From Calothrix sp. 336/3 (GTDB taxonomy: Bacteria > Cyanobacteriota > Cyanobacteriia > Cyanobacteriales > Nostocaceae), in contig NZ_CP011382.1 in NCBI RefSeq assembly GCF_000734895.2, positions 2,582,700-2,646,699 on the forward strand: a stretch of DNA of 64,000 nucleotides, written 5' to 3'. Made by a program: the position numbers and the translations under genes. Under the pieces are notes generated by a model. That model worked only from the letters and a program-made list of their open reading frames with translations, was not told where the DNA came from and did not search any database. Positions 36,233-45,284 of this stretch are shown here, piece by piece (the stretch's first letter is position 1; each line of letters starts with the position of its first letter).

Positions 36233-36928
36233 TTAAATAGGCAAGCGATTTATATCTTTATTACAACCAATTACTACCATTAATGAACCCTTTTCTAAGC
36301 GCTTAGAAGGGTCAGGGTTAATGGTAAATTTGCCATCATTACTAACGGCGAGTAAATTCACCCCATAGCGATTACGTAATTGTAATTCACTGATGGTTCT
36401 ACCGTGAAAATCATCGGGAACAATCACTTCAACAATACTATTATCTGGGTCAAGGTCAAAGCGTTCTAAGATAGATGGTTTAGTTAGCGATCGCGCTAGA
36501 GAACGTCCCGCTTCATACTCTGGAAATACCACATGGTCTGCACCAACGCGCTTGAGCAGTTTACAATGGACTTCCGTCGAAGCTTTCGCAACTACATGGG
36601 GAACACCCCCTTCTTTGACGTTTAAGGTTGTAATAATGCTTTCTTGGACATAATTACCAATCGCCACAATCACCGTATCAAATTCAAAAATTCCCGCTTC
36701 TTTTAAAGCTCCGGATTCTGTGGAATCTAATTGCAAAGCATGACCGACAATTTGCTCATTTAAAGCTTCAGAAACTCGCTTCTCATCGACATCTGTTGCT
36801 AGAACTTGATAGCCTAATTGATGCAGAGTTGAGCAAACAGAACGCCCAAATCTACCTAAACCAATCACAGCAAATTGATGGTTGTCTTTACGGAGACTAC
36901 GGAAAAATCCTAATGAGGAAAAGTTCAC
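36233..36928 (-). CDS. ktrA: Potassium uptake regulatory subunit KtrA
   Basis: A 231-residue RCK protein of the Trk/Ktr system. The NAD(H)/ATP-binding Rossmann motif is AVIGLGRFGRSVCSTLHQLG, and the C-terminal TrkA_C domain has ELQLRNRYGVNLLAVS. It forms a cytoplasmic ring that gates KtrB. It lies 271 bp downstream of ktrB on the same strand, so the two may be one operon or have separate promoters. The third Synechocystis-type subunit, KtrE, is not adjacent. Confidence 0.9.
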   Translation of the reverse strand: MNFSSLGFFRSLRKDNHQFAVIGLGRFGRSVCSTLHQLGYQVLATDVDEKRVSEALNEQIVGHALQLDSTESGALKEAGIFEFDTVIVAIGNYVQESIITTLNVKEGGVPHVVAKASTEVHCKLLKRVGADHVVFPEYEAGRSLARSLTKPSILERFDLDPDNSIVEVIVPDDFHGRTISELQLRNRYGVNLLAVSNDGKFTINPDPSKRLEKGSLMVVIGCNKDINRLPI

Positions 36929-37199
36929 TATTTTATCCTAGGTCAATGAATTAATTGAGTAGAGAGATGAGTGATTATTTATCAAGTCAAGACCTCATAA
37001 AGGTTTTTTTAGGTGAATGCTCGAAGATAACTTTTTCGATGAGAAACCTGATTTTCCCTGCACCCATATAACTAGATAAATACTCTTTGATGCAATGATG
37101 ACCCCTATCTAGTTTATCTCTATTGAACTAAATAATCTTAGAAATTACTAACTTGAGTCACCATCACAGAAATTTTTTGCTGCCTCATTCCTAAAATAA

Positions 37200-38534
37200 T
37201 TAACCTACTAAAAGGTTTTCTTCAGGATAATGAATTCTAGTCGGACGAGGGTCGCCTAAAATTGCTGACATTAATAAGAGTATTCCCACCCGACCGATAT
37301 ACATCGTGACAATTAAGATAATTTTGGCAGCAGTGGAAACAGTACCTGTAATTCCTGTGGAAAGTCCTACGGTGGCAAAAGCAGAAACGACTTCAAATAG
37401 AATTTGGATAAATGGTAATTCGGAGTCAGTAATTGCAATCAGAATCGTCGATACAATTACCGTTGCCACAGAACCCATAAAAACTCCCACAGCTTTCAAA
37501 ACTAGGGAAACAGCTATTTTCCTTTTATAAAGTAATACTTCTTCTTTCCCTTGCAAAATTGATTTCGTACAACTTGTTAATACCCTTAAAGTTGTAGTTT
37601 TAATCCCACCCCCAGTACCCCCAGGACTCGCACCAATAAACATGAGAGCAATGGTGATAAATAAGCCGGCATTTGTCATTTTGCCAATATCGATGGTGTT
37701 AAAACCTGCGGTTCTCGGTGTAACGGATTGAAACCAAGCTGCAAGAAATTTATCTCCCCAACTCAGGTTACTCAGAGTGCCAGGATTTCTTGATTCCACA
37801 GCTAAAAATGCGGCAGTCCCAAGAATTAGTAAAATTATCGTTGTACTAGTTGCAACCACAAAATCGAGAGATAGGGATAATTTTTTCTGCCGATTTTTGA
37901 TAAATTCCCGCAACAGAAAATACATCTCTAAAATTACCTGATAACCAATACCACCCAACACAATTAATCCAGTAATTGTAAAAACCACTAGATATGATGA
38001 TTGATAGCCAATGAGATTATCTTTAAACAAACTAAATCCGGCATTATTCCAAGCATTAACACTATGGAAAACCGCTAGCCATAATCCCTGATTCCAACCA
38101 TAATTCGGTACAAAAGCAGGTAGTAATAGAAAAACTCCTGTGAGTTCAAAAATTAAAGTTGTGGCAATAATTGAGCGAATAATTTGTGTACTGCCACTCA
38201 TTCCTGGTCTATCAAGTGCTTGTTGAATGGCGATTTTTTGCCGGAGGTCAAATTTTTTGCCTAGCAACAAAATCAAAAAAGTAGTACAGGTCATGTAACC
38301 TAGACCACCAATTTGTGCTAGCAGAGCAATAAAAAATTGCCCCCAAAAAGAAAAATATGTCCCTGTGTCTACCACTGCTAATCCAGTAACGCAGACTGCG
38401 GAGGTAGACGTAAACAAAGCAACTACCAGGTCATTCCATTTCCCGGAACTGGTGGAAAATGGCATCATCAAGAGGATAGTTCCTGCGGTGATGACTGCGA
38501 AAAAACCCAGACAAATTTTACGTGCAACGGTCAT
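37200..38534 (-). CDS. ktrB: Potassium/sodium channel-like transporter KtrB
   Basis: A 444-residue membrane protein of the TrkH/KtrB family with four pore repeats. Selectivity-filter regions can be seen at SAVCVTGLAVVDTG, SVNAWNNAGFSL, SVTPRTAGFNTIDI and AFATVGLSTGITG; the glycine in each filter is present. It imports potassium, in cyanobacteria with sodium dependence. The start ATG is 38534, directly followed upstream by a GGTAAG repeat tract. Confidence 0.92.
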   Translation of the reverse strand: MTVARKICLGFFAVITAGTILLMMPFSTSSGKWNDLVVALFTSTSAVCVTGLAVVDTGTYFSFWGQFFIALLAQIGGLGYMTCTTFLILLLGKKFDLRQKIAIQQALDRPGMSGSTQIIRSIIATTLIFELTGVFLLLPAFVPNYGWNQGLWLAVFHSVNAWNNAGFSLFKDNLIGYQSSYLVVFTITGLIVLGGIGYQVILEMYFLLREFIKNRQKKLSLSLDFVVATSTTIILLILGTAAFLAVESRNPGTLSNLSWGDKFLAAWFQSVTPRTAGFNTIDIGKMTNAGLFITIALMFIGASPGGTGGGIKTTTLRVLTSCTKSILQGKEEVLLYKRKIAVSLVLKAVGVFMGSVATVIVSTILIAITDSELPFIQILFEVVSAFATVGLSTGITGTVSTAAKIILIVTMYIGRVGILLLMSAILGDPRPTRIHYPEENLLVG

Positions 38535-38573
38535 GGTAAGGGTAAGGGTAAGGGGTAAGGGGTAAGAGGTAAG
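38535..38573. repeat. GGGTAA-type tandem repeat before ktrB
   Basis: Five to six GGTAAG/GGGTAA units stand immediately before the ktrB start codon. On the ktrB strand this is a run of CTTACCC, so the ribosome binding region of ktrB is occupied by repeat sequence. A palindromic HIP1 site follows at 38580. Confidence 0.7.
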
Positions 38574-38824
38574 AAATCAGCGATCGCTGTCCCATTGACA
38601 ACCTATCCCCTAAATTTGTCAGTCTGATAGCTGTTGTTTTGAGATGTTGGGAATGGTTGAAGCACATTGTCAGTAGTCAATGTATCAAATATTCAACTAT
38701 TGTCTCAATTTTATCCACCTCAAATGTCCAATCACTATGACCCTAATTAAAATCAAAACACACATGGTAGTCTACGAGTATGTTATGTGTCGAAACTCTG
38801 CCTAGTTAGGGGTCTGCCTGAGTC

Positions 38825-39667
38825 ATGAGTCCAACATTAAAAGAGCGTATTCAGCAGTTTTATGATGCTTCCTCTGGTTTGTGGGAAGAGATATGGGGAG
38901 AACATATGCACCACGGATATTACGGTGCCGATGGTCAGGAGAAAAAAGAACGGCGACAAGCCCAAATTGACCTGATTGAGGAGATTTTACAGTGGTCAGG
39001 GGTGGAAAAAGCTGAGAATATTCTGGATGTGGGTTGTGGTATTGGCGGTAGCTCTTTATACTTAGCGGCAAAGTTTAATGCCGTAGCAACGGGAATTACT
39101 CTCAGTCCAGTGCAAGCGAATCGAGCTCAGGAACGCGCGAGGGAGTTAGGTTTAGCTACCAGAAGTAACTTCCTAGTGGCAGATGCCCAGGAAATGCCCT
39201 TTGAGGATAATAGTTTTGACCTGGTGTGGTCCCTGGAAAGTGGGGAGCATATGCCAGATAAAACAAAGTTTTTACAAGAATGCTATCGGGTACTGAAACC
39301 GGGTGGTAAGTTAATTTTTGTAACGTGGTGTCATCGTCCGGTGGATACTGCTCCTTTGACACGGGAAGAGGTGAGGGAGTTAGAGAAGATTTACCAGGTT
39401 TATTGTTTACCCTATGTAATTTCCTTGCCGGAATATGAGGCGATCGCCCAACAACTTCCCTTAAAAAATATACACACCGATGACTGGTCGGTTGCGGTGG
39501 CTCGATTTTGGGATGTGGTGGTTGATTCTGCTTTCACACCACAAGCTTTGTTTGGTTTATTACGTGCAGGTTGGGGGACAATTTCCGGTGCTTTATCCCT
39601 AGGGTTGATGCGGCGGGGTTATGCAAGTGGGTTAATTAGGTTTGGATTATTGTGTGGGGAAAAATAA
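38825..39667 (+). CDS. Gamma-tocopherol C-methyltransferase
   Basis: A 280-residue SAM methyltransferase. The start YDASSGLWEEIWGEHMHHGYYG and the SAM motif ILDVGCGIGGSSLYLA (about 64-79) match tocopherol methyltransferases of the VTE4 type. It adds the last methyl group in alpha-tocopherol synthesis in thylakoid/plasma membranes. No N-terminal membrane anchor is seen, unlike Synechocystis Slr0089. Its stop codon is directly followed by the ATG of the homogentisate prenyltransferase gene, which strongly supports the pathway assignment. Confidence 0.85.
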   Translation: MSPTLKERIQQFYDASSGLWEEIWGEHMHHGYYGADGQEKKERRQAQIDLIEEILQWSGVEKAENILDVGCGIGGSSLYLAAKFNAVATGITLSPVQANRAQERARELGLATRSNFLVADAQEMPFEDNSFDLVWSLESGEHMPDKTKFLQECYRVLKPGGKLIFVTWCHRPVDTAPLTREEVRELEKIYQVYCLPYVISLPEYEAIAQQLPLKNIHTDDWSVAVARFWDVVVDSAFTPQALFGLLRAGWGTISGALSLGLMRRGYASGLIRFGLLCGEK

Positions 39668-40615
39668 ATGTCACAAACAAATTTATCGCAATTGCAACCT
39701 TGGCAAAATCCCTTGGGTTGGCTCTATGCATTTTGGAAATTTTCCCGCCCCCATACGATTATTGGCACGAGTTTAAGTGTATTAGCTCTGTATTTGATTG
39801 CCGTTGCTTTTAGTAATTCGTCTTCCCTGCTGCCAATTCCTCATTCCCTAATTATTGCTTGGGTGGCTTGTTTGTGTGGCAATGTCTATATAGTCGGTTT
39901 AAACCAACTAGAAGATATTGAGATTGATAAAATCAATAAACCCCACTTGCCCCTAGCTTCGGGAGAATTCTCGATAACAACGGGGAGAATTATTGTTGCT
40001 ATCACAGGAATTTTAGCTCTAGTATTAGCTGCCATTGGGAGTCAGTATTTGTTGGGGATGGTGGCAATTAGTTTATTCATTGGTACGAGCTATTCCTTAC
40101 CACCAATTCGGTTAAAAAGATTCCCTTTTTGGGCTGCTGTGTGTATTTTCTCTGTGCGCGGAGCCATCGTCAATTTAGGGTTATTTTTGCATTTTCATTG
40201 GCTATTAGCAGAAAATACCTCAATTCCTTTGGCTGTGTGGGTATTAACTCTATTTATTCTCGTGTTCACCTTTGCGATCGCTATCTTTAAAGATGTCCCC
40301 GATAGATCGGGCGATCGCCAATACAATATCATGACCTTTGCTTTACAATTCGGTCAGTTAGCAGTATTTAATTTATCTCTCTGGGTCATCAGTGTGTGTT
40401 ATGGAGGGATGATTCTATTAGGCTTTCTGCGTGTTCAGGAAATAAACTCAGTATTTTTAGTCACCTCTCATGTTATAGCCTTAGCTGTGATGTGGTGGCG
40501 TAGTCGTGGTGTAGATTTAGAAGATAAGGTGGCGATCGCGACTTTTTACCAATTCATCTGGAAATTATTTTTCTTCGAGTATTTGATGTTCCCCGTTGCT
40601 TGTCTGTTAGCTTAG
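39668..40615 (+). CDS. Homogentisate phytyltransferase
   Basis: A 315-residue UbiA-type membrane prenyltransferase with about nine membrane segments. The prenyl-diphosphate binding motifs are NQLEDIEIDKINKPHLPLASG (about 77-97) and the second aspartate motif DVPDRSGDRQYN. This pattern is that of cyanobacterial HPT (VTE2 type), which couples homogentisate and phytyl diphosphate, the committed step of tocopherol synthesis. It is translationally adjacent to the methyltransferase. chlG at 50241 is a paralogue with a different motif, so confusion is unlikely. Confidence 0.9.
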   Translation: MSQTNLSQLQPWQNPLGWLYAFWKFSRPHTIIGTSLSVLALYLIAVAFSNSSSLLPIPHSLIIAWVACLCGNVYIVGLNQLEDIEIDKINKPHLPLASGEFSITTGRIIVAITGILALVLAAIGSQYLLGMVAISLFIGTSYSLPPIRLKRFPFWAAVCIFSVRGAIVNLGLFLHFHWLLAENTSIPLAVWVLTLFILVFTFAIAIFKDVPDRSGDRQYNIMTFALQFGQLAVFNLSLWVISVCYGGMILLGFLRVQEINSVFLVTSHVIALAVMWWRSRGVDLEDKVAIATFYQFIWKLFFFEYLMFPVACLLA

Positions 40616-40681
40616 AGATAATTCAATTCCCTAGCAATTTTGCAATCGAAATCTCCCGAATCAGGAAAGCTGAGATTCAAT

Positions 40682-41233
40682 ATGACTGTAAGCATAGCGA
40701 AATGGACTCTTGACGACTATCACCGCATGATTGAAGTCGGTATTCTTTGCGATCGTCAAGTGGAACTTTTAAACGGAGAAATTGTTGAAATGTCCCCAGA
40801 AGGAGCTGAACACGCACAACTCAGTACTGATGGTGGGGACTATCTGCGATCGCTACTTGGTGACAAAGTACTTATACGTGATGCTAAACCAATTACTATA
40901 CCAGAAACAAGTTCAGAACCAGAACCAGATTTAGCCATTGTTCAACCTTTGAGAGAGCTTTATCGTACTCGTCATCCCTATCCAGAAAATATTTTTTGGG
41001 TAATTGAATATGCTTTCACCAGCTTGGGTAAAGATTTAGATAGCAAGCGAAAAGCTTATGCAAAAGCGGGAATTCCAGAATACTGGGTTATAGATTTAAA
41101 AAATCGCATCATCAAAGTTTTACGCTATCCCATTGATGGAAATTATAGCCATGAAATTACCCTTGTAGATGGGGAAATTACACCAATTGCATTTCCAGAA
41201 ATCACAATTTTAGTCAAAAAGTTGTTGAATTAA
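40682..41233 (+). CDS. Uma2-family (DUF820) endonuclease-like protein
   Basis: A 183-residue protein of the Uma2 restriction-endonuclease-like family. The motifs are ELLNGEIVEMSPEG, PDLAIVQP and FWVIEYAFTSLGKD, with the E/D-x-n-E-x-K type acidic residues partly altered (VIEYA rather than VIEVS). Function is unproven; the family is multiplied in cyanobacteria. The frame opens earlier at 40640, but the ATG at 40682 (MTVSIAKWTLDDYHRM) fits family N-termini. A terminator follows. Confidence 0.82.
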   Translation: MTVSIAKWTLDDYHRMIEVGILCDRQVELLNGEIVEMSPEGAEHAQLSTDGGDYLRSLLGDKVLIRDAKPITIPETSSEPEPDLAIVQPLRELYRTRHPYPENIFWVIEYAFTSLGKDLDSKRKAYAKAGIPEYWVIDLKNRIIKVLRYPIDGNYSHEITLVDGEITPIAFPEITILVKKLLN

Positions 41234-41290
41234 AAAACTGCAATTGTTCTTGACTTAATCCCTACTAATAACCTTGATTGGTTGCTATAT

Positions 41291-41318
41291 CCCCGATTTT
41301 AAAAAAAGTCGGGGTTTT
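41291..41318 (+). terminator. Rho-independent terminator after Uma2 gene
   Basis: CCCCGATTTT and AAAGTCGGGG form a 10 bp stem with one G-T pair and a short A-rich loop, followed by TTTT. It lies 57 bp after the Uma2 stop. Confidence 0.7.
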
Positions 41319-41372
41319 GGATATTAATACCAAGTTGTGAGCAAAAATAGTACCTTGTCATTGCAACTGTAG

Positions 41373-41402
41373 CGTTCGCGCAGCGTGTCGCTTTGCGACT
41401 CA
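41373..41402 (+). repeat. Dispersed 30 bp repeat, copy 2
   Basis: CGTTCGCGCAGCGTGTCGCT followed by TTGCGACTCA is the inverted counterpart of the copy at 31236-31265, with one base difference. Confidence 0.75.
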
Positions 41403-41505
41403 GCGTCACCAAAATTACTACGACAGAAGGCAAATTGATATAAATTTCAAACTCTCAAATATTCTGTATTCCCTGGTATAATTGGCATAAAATTTGGAAA
41501 AAATT

Positions 41506-41952
41506 ATGGATAATATATTTTCGATAGGAATAGTCGGTGTAGTTGCTATTCTCTTGATTTATTTTGCAGTCAAAACTATCATCACATCCAACTATTTTCA
41601 ACAAGGAATCAATCTCTATGAGCAAAAAGATTATGTCGCTGCGGAAGCGGCTTTTCGTAAGGTTTTAGAGATGAATTCTACTAATGATGCAGTACATCTC
41701 TTCCTAGGTTCTATCCTTGTGAAACAGGAAAGAGTTGCAGAAGCGATTATCGAATTTGAAGAAGTGATTCGTCGCGCACCAAAAAAAGTTGACCCCTATT
41801 TACGGTTAGCAGATATTTGTATAGAACAGCAAAATCAGCGAGCAGCTATTGCTTATTTAGAAGCAGCAAAAGAGTTATTAATAAAACAGAAACAGCCACA
41901 AAAAGCTGCACAGGTTACACAGTTATTGACAAAATTAAATGCATCTAATTAG
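41506..41952 (+). CDS. TPR protein with N-terminal membrane anchor
   Basis: A 148-residue protein with a single hydrophobic helix at the N-terminus (IGIVGVVAILLIYFAVKTI) and about three TPR units (YFQQGINLYEQKDYVAAEAAFRK, VHLFLGSILVKQERVAEAI, VDPYLRLADICIEQQNQRAA). A TTG at 41494 opens the frame four codons earlier, but the ATG at 41506 has GGA upstream and is chosen. The role is probably scaffolding at a membrane; the partner is unknown. Confidence 0.75.
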   Translation: MDNIFSIGIVGVVAILLIYFAVKTIITSNYFQQGINLYEQKDYVAAEAAFRKVLEMNSTNDAVHLFLGSILVKQERVAEAIIEFEEVIRRAPKKVDPYLRLADICIEQQNQRAAIAYLEAAKELLIKQKQPQKAAQVTQLLTKLNASN

Positions 41953-41961
41953 GGGTTTATG

Positions 41962-42000
41962 AAGGAGTAAGGAGTAAGAAGTAAGGAGTAAGGAGTAGTA
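41962..42000 (+). repeat. Heptamer repeat tract (GGAGTAA)
   Basis: GAAGGAGTAAGGAGTAAGAA and following GTAAGGAGTAAGGAGTA make five to six GGAGTAA heptamers after the TPR gene. It is of the STRR class. Confidence 0.85.
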
Positions 42001-42206
42001 AAATTAATTTATCAGTCAAAGTTTTTTGAGTTGGCTATTAGTACAAGGCTATTTAAATCAAGCAAACATACCAAAATCACAAAAATACTTATGCTGTATT
42101 AATTTTGCATTCTATGTAGAGGTGCTAGTGGCATAGAAATCTAAATTATATATTGCGATACCATAAATGTAGTTATTTTATCCTCGCTGGTCAAAATATA
42201 AACTCT

Positions 42207-42911
42207 ATGACATCAGCATTCCAGCAAACAGAGACTAATACAGACACAGAAATCTTTTATCCTAGTACGGATGGTGAACCTTTGGCTGAAACCTATGTGC
42301 ATTTATATGCAATATTAGTCACTTTAGAAATCCTGAGACAGTATTTAGAAGGACAGCAAGCAACTGTTTTGAGTGATCAATTTCTATATTATGCCCAAGG
42401 GTATCCTAAATTAAGGGTTGCTCCTGATGTTATGGTAATTTTTAATGTGGCTCCAGGAGGACGGGATAATTATAAAATTTGGGAAGAAGGTGAAGTTCCA
42501 AAAGTGATTTTTGAAATTACTTCTAAGGGAACTAAAGACGAAGATATGGGTTTTAAGAAAAGACTTTACGAGCAATTAGGAGTTGAGGAATATTGGTTAT
42601 TTGATCCCAAGGGAGAATGGATTCCCGGAAAACTACGTGGGTATCGATTATATCGTGAAATCTACGAAGAAATTACTGATAATCGTAGTAGTTGTTTACA
42701 ATTGAGACTGGAAATTGACGAGAATTTAATTGCTTTTTATCGCGAAGATACGGGAGAAAAACTGTTAGCTCCTGGGGAATTAAAAGCCGCATTAGAGGAA
42801 GTGAAAATCCGAGCAGAGCAAGCAGAATCACGAGCAGAACAAGCAGAACAACAAGCAGAAAAATTGCGAGAACAATTAAGAGCTTTAGGTGTGAATCCGG
42901 ATACAATTTAG
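42207..42911 (+). CDS. Uma2-family protein with coiled-coil tail
   Basis: A 234-residue protein. The Uma2 domain shows the family motifs PDVMVIFNV, PKVIFEITSKGTKDED (acidic residue and lysine of the nuclease-like core) and KRLYEQLGVEEYWLFDP. The last 45 residues are an arginine/glutamate-rich coiled coil (AEQAESRAEQAEQQAEKL). The ATG at 42207 (MTSAFQQTETNTD) is a better start than the upstream one at 42153. cobA follows 43 bp downstream. Confidence 0.85.
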   Translation: MTSAFQQTETNTDTEIFYPSTDGEPLAETYVHLYAILVTLEILRQYLEGQQATVLSDQFLYYAQGYPKLRVAPDVMVIFNVAPGGRDNYKIWEEGEVPKVIFEITSKGTKDEDMGFKKRLYEQLGVEEYWLFDPKGEWIPGKLRGYRLYREIYEEITDNRSSCLQLRLEIDENLIAFYREDTGEKLLAPGELKAALEEVKIRAEQAESRAEQAEQQAEKLREQLRALGVNPDTI

Positions 42912-42954
42912 TGATTGATGATGAGTATTGCAATTTTGATTCGATTATCCACGA

Positions 42955-43689
42955 ATGATGAATAAAAGAGGCAAAGTATATCTAGTGGGTGCAGGTTTGG
43001 GAGATGTCGCATACCTGACAGTAGAAGCTTATAAACTTTTAGCTAAGGCAGAAGTTTTGATATATGATGCCTTAGTGGATGGGGAATTATTAAGTTGTGT
43101 CTCGGAAAACTGTCTGAAAATCGATGTTGGTAAAAGAGGAGGAAAAGCAAGTACACCTCAGGAAGAAATTAATCAGTTACTGGTGCAATATTGCCGAGAA
43201 AATTATTTAGTTATCAGGTTGAAATCTGGCGATCCATTTATTTTTGGTAGGTGTGCATCGGAAATTACTGCACTGAAAACCGCAGGTTGTGATTTTACGG
43301 TGATTCCGGGAATTTCTTCTGCTTTAGCTGCACCATTGTTAGCAGGAATTCCCCTGACGGATCCGGTTTTGAGTCGTGGTTTTGCTGTGGTGACTGCACA
43401 TGAAGTGGATGCGTTGAATTGGGAAGCACTATCACAACTCGATACCTTGGTTGTATTGATGGGGGGGCGAAATTTACAGGAAATTGTTTATAAATTAGTT
43501 AAATATGGGCGATCGCTGTCAACTCCCATAGCTATTATCCGTTGGGCAGGTACACCAGAGCAACGTATTTGGACGGGAACCCTAGAAACTATTATCGGGC
43601 AAACTGTCGGCGTTTCCCTTTCTCCAGCAGTGATGGTGGTGGGGGAGGTGGTAAGGTTGCGTAATTATTTGAGTTGTGGGGGAGAATAA
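42955..43689 (+). CDS. cobA: Uroporphyrinogen-III C-methyltransferase
   Basis: A 244-residue SUMT that makes precorrin-2 for siroheme and cobalamin. VYLVGAGLGDVAYLTVEAYKLLAKAEVLIYDALVD, RLKSGDPFIFGRC and TVIPGISSALAAPLLAGIPLT are the standard motifs. Two ATGs stand in tandem (42955, 42958). It has no CysG-type oxidase/ferrochelatase domain. hemD follows on the same strand, so substrate (uroporphyrinogen III) production and use are neighbours. Confidence 0.93.
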   Translation: MMNKRGKVYLVGAGLGDVAYLTVEAYKLLAKAEVLIYDALVDGELLSCVSENCLKIDVGKRGGKASTPQEEINQLLVQYCRENYLVIRLKSGDPFIFGRCASEITALKTAGCDFTVIPGISSALAAPLLAGIPLTDPVLSRGFAVVTAHEVDALNWEALSQLDTLVVLMGGRNLQEIVYKLVKYGRSLSTPIAIIRWAGTPEQRIWTGTLETIIGQTVGVSLSPAVMVVGEVVRLRNYLSCGGE

Positions 43690-43789
43690 ATCATCTTTTT
43701 CTGTTTGGGCAATTCTCAATCCGAGGGATGGTAAGTTGGAATTATTGAGATTTGTCCCCATATTCGCGAACATTCATAACTCGATAATT

Positions 43790-44614
43790 ATGGTTAATTC
43801 CCTACCCCTAAGCGGCAAAACTATCTTAGTCACACGAGCAGCAGGTCAGTCAAGTAGTTTTACACAAATGTTAACTGCTGTGGGTGCAGAAGTAATAGAA
43901 ATGCCAACCTTAGAAATTGGTGAACCCTCTAGTTGGGAATTATTAGATAGGGCGATCGCCACTCTTACCGAATTTCACTGGTTGATTCTCACCTCTACAA
44001 ATGCAGTCGAATATTTTACTGCTAGGTTAAAACAACAAGGTAAAAATATTACAGATTTATCGACAGTGAAAATTGCTGTTGTGGGAGAGAAAACGGCTAA
44101 TTGTCTACAAAAATATCATCTCAAAGCAGACTTTATTCCTCCTAATTATGTTGCGGATTCCCTAGTAGAAAATTTCCCCGAAACGCTTCTAGGAAAAAAA
44201 ATCCTATTCCCGAGGGTAGAAAGTGGTGGTAGGGAAGTATTGGTGAAAGAATTCTCTGCCAAGGGTGCGGATGTAGTGGAAGTTCCTGCCTATCAATCCT
44301 GTTGTCCAAAAACGATTCCTGCTAGTGCGGAATTAGCATTAAAAAGCCAACAAATTAATGTGATTACCTTTGCAAGTTCTAAAACTGTGCAATTTTTTTG
44401 TCAATTGTTAACTCAGAAATTTGCTCAGAATTCTGAAGATAGTAATTATATTATATCAGAAATTATCAAAAATATTACGATTGCTTCCATTGGTCCTCAA
44501 ACATCTAAAACTTGCTTCGCTCTTTTCGGGAGAGTTGATATAGAAGCAGAAGAATATACTTTAGAGGGGTTAGTGCAAGGTTTAATTAAGTGGGGAGTGG
44601 GTGAGAATTACTGA
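43790..44614 (+). CDS. hemD: Uroporphyrinogen-III synthase
   Basis: A 274-residue enzyme that closes and inverts hydroxymethylbilane into uroporphyrinogen III. The pattern is TILVTRAAGQSSSFTQMLTAVGAEVIEMPTLEI and later VITFASSKTVQFFCQLL and IASIGPQTSKTC, matching the loosely conserved HemD family. The frame is open from 43676, inside the end of cobA, but the ATG at 43790 begins right at the fold and is preferred. It starts 100 bp after cobA and its end is 70 bp before coaE. Confidence 0.9.
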   Translation: MVNSLPLSGKTILVTRAAGQSSSFTQMLTAVGAEVIEMPTLEIGEPSSWELLDRAIATLTEFHWLILTSTNAVEYFTARLKQQGKNITDLSTVKIAVVGEKTANCLQKYHLKADFIPPNYVADSLVENFPETLLGKKILFPRVESGGREVLVKEFSAKGADVVEVPAYQSCCPKTIPASAELALKSQQINVITFASSKTVQFFCQLLTQKFAQNSEDSNYIISEIIKNITIASIGPQTSKTCFALFGRVDIEAEEYTLEGLVQGLIKWGVGENY

Positions 44615-44684
44615 AAAGATTTGTACAATTAAATCTTTTATCGAAATGGGAGTTAATTTACCAACATCCTCTGAGAAAGGTACG

Positions 44685-45284
44685 ATGAACAAACGCATAA
44701 TTGGTTTAACTGGTGGTATTGCAACTGGAAAAACAACCGTTGCTGATTATTTAGCTCATACTTACCATTTACCAATATTTGATGCAGATATCTATGCAAG
44801 GGAAGCAGTTGCTCCAGGTTCCGCAATTCTTCAGGCGATCGCCACAAAATATGGTGAACAAATTTTACTTGATGACGGTAATCTCAATAGAGTCAAACTA
44901 GGTGAAATTATCTTTAATCAACCTACAGAACGTAGTTATATAGAGGGTTTAATCCATCCCTATGTGGGCGATCGCCTGGTTACAGCAATTCATCATAGCT
45001 CAGTAAATACACTAGTTTTAGTTGTGCCTTTATTATTTGAAGCTCACATGACTAACTTGGTGACAGAAATTTGGGTTGTATCTTGTCATCCAGAGCAGCA
45101 ATTACAAAGATTAATGGTTAGAAACCATCTCACAAAATCCCAAGCACAGGCAAGAATTGATAGTCAAATGTCACTCACAGAGAAAAAGAAATTAGCTAAT
45201 TTCATCTTAGAAAATACAGGAAATTTCGATGAATTATGTCAGCAAATTGATAGAATTATGCAAGATTCGGAAAAGCTTCTCTAA
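44685..45284 (+). CDS. coaE: Dephospho-CoA kinase
   Basis: A 199-residue P-loop kinase catalysing the last step of coenzyme A synthesis. The P-loop is GLTGGIATGKTTVADYLA, followed by IFDADIYAREAV and VVPLLFEAHM. GAGAAAGG before the ATG at 44685 supports this start over the open frame from 44601. Its stop overlaps the stop codon of the Uma2 fragment on the other strand. Confidence 0.93.
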   Translation: MNKRIIGLTGGIATGKTTVADYLAHTYHLPIFDADIYAREAVAPGSAILQAIATKYGEQILLDDGNLNRVKLGEIIFNQPTERSYIEGLIHPYVGDRLVTAIHHSSVNTLVLVVPLLFEAHMTNLVTEIWVVSCHPEQQLQRLMVRNHLTKSQAQARIDSQMSLTEKKKLANFILENTGNFDELCQQIDRIMQDSEKLL

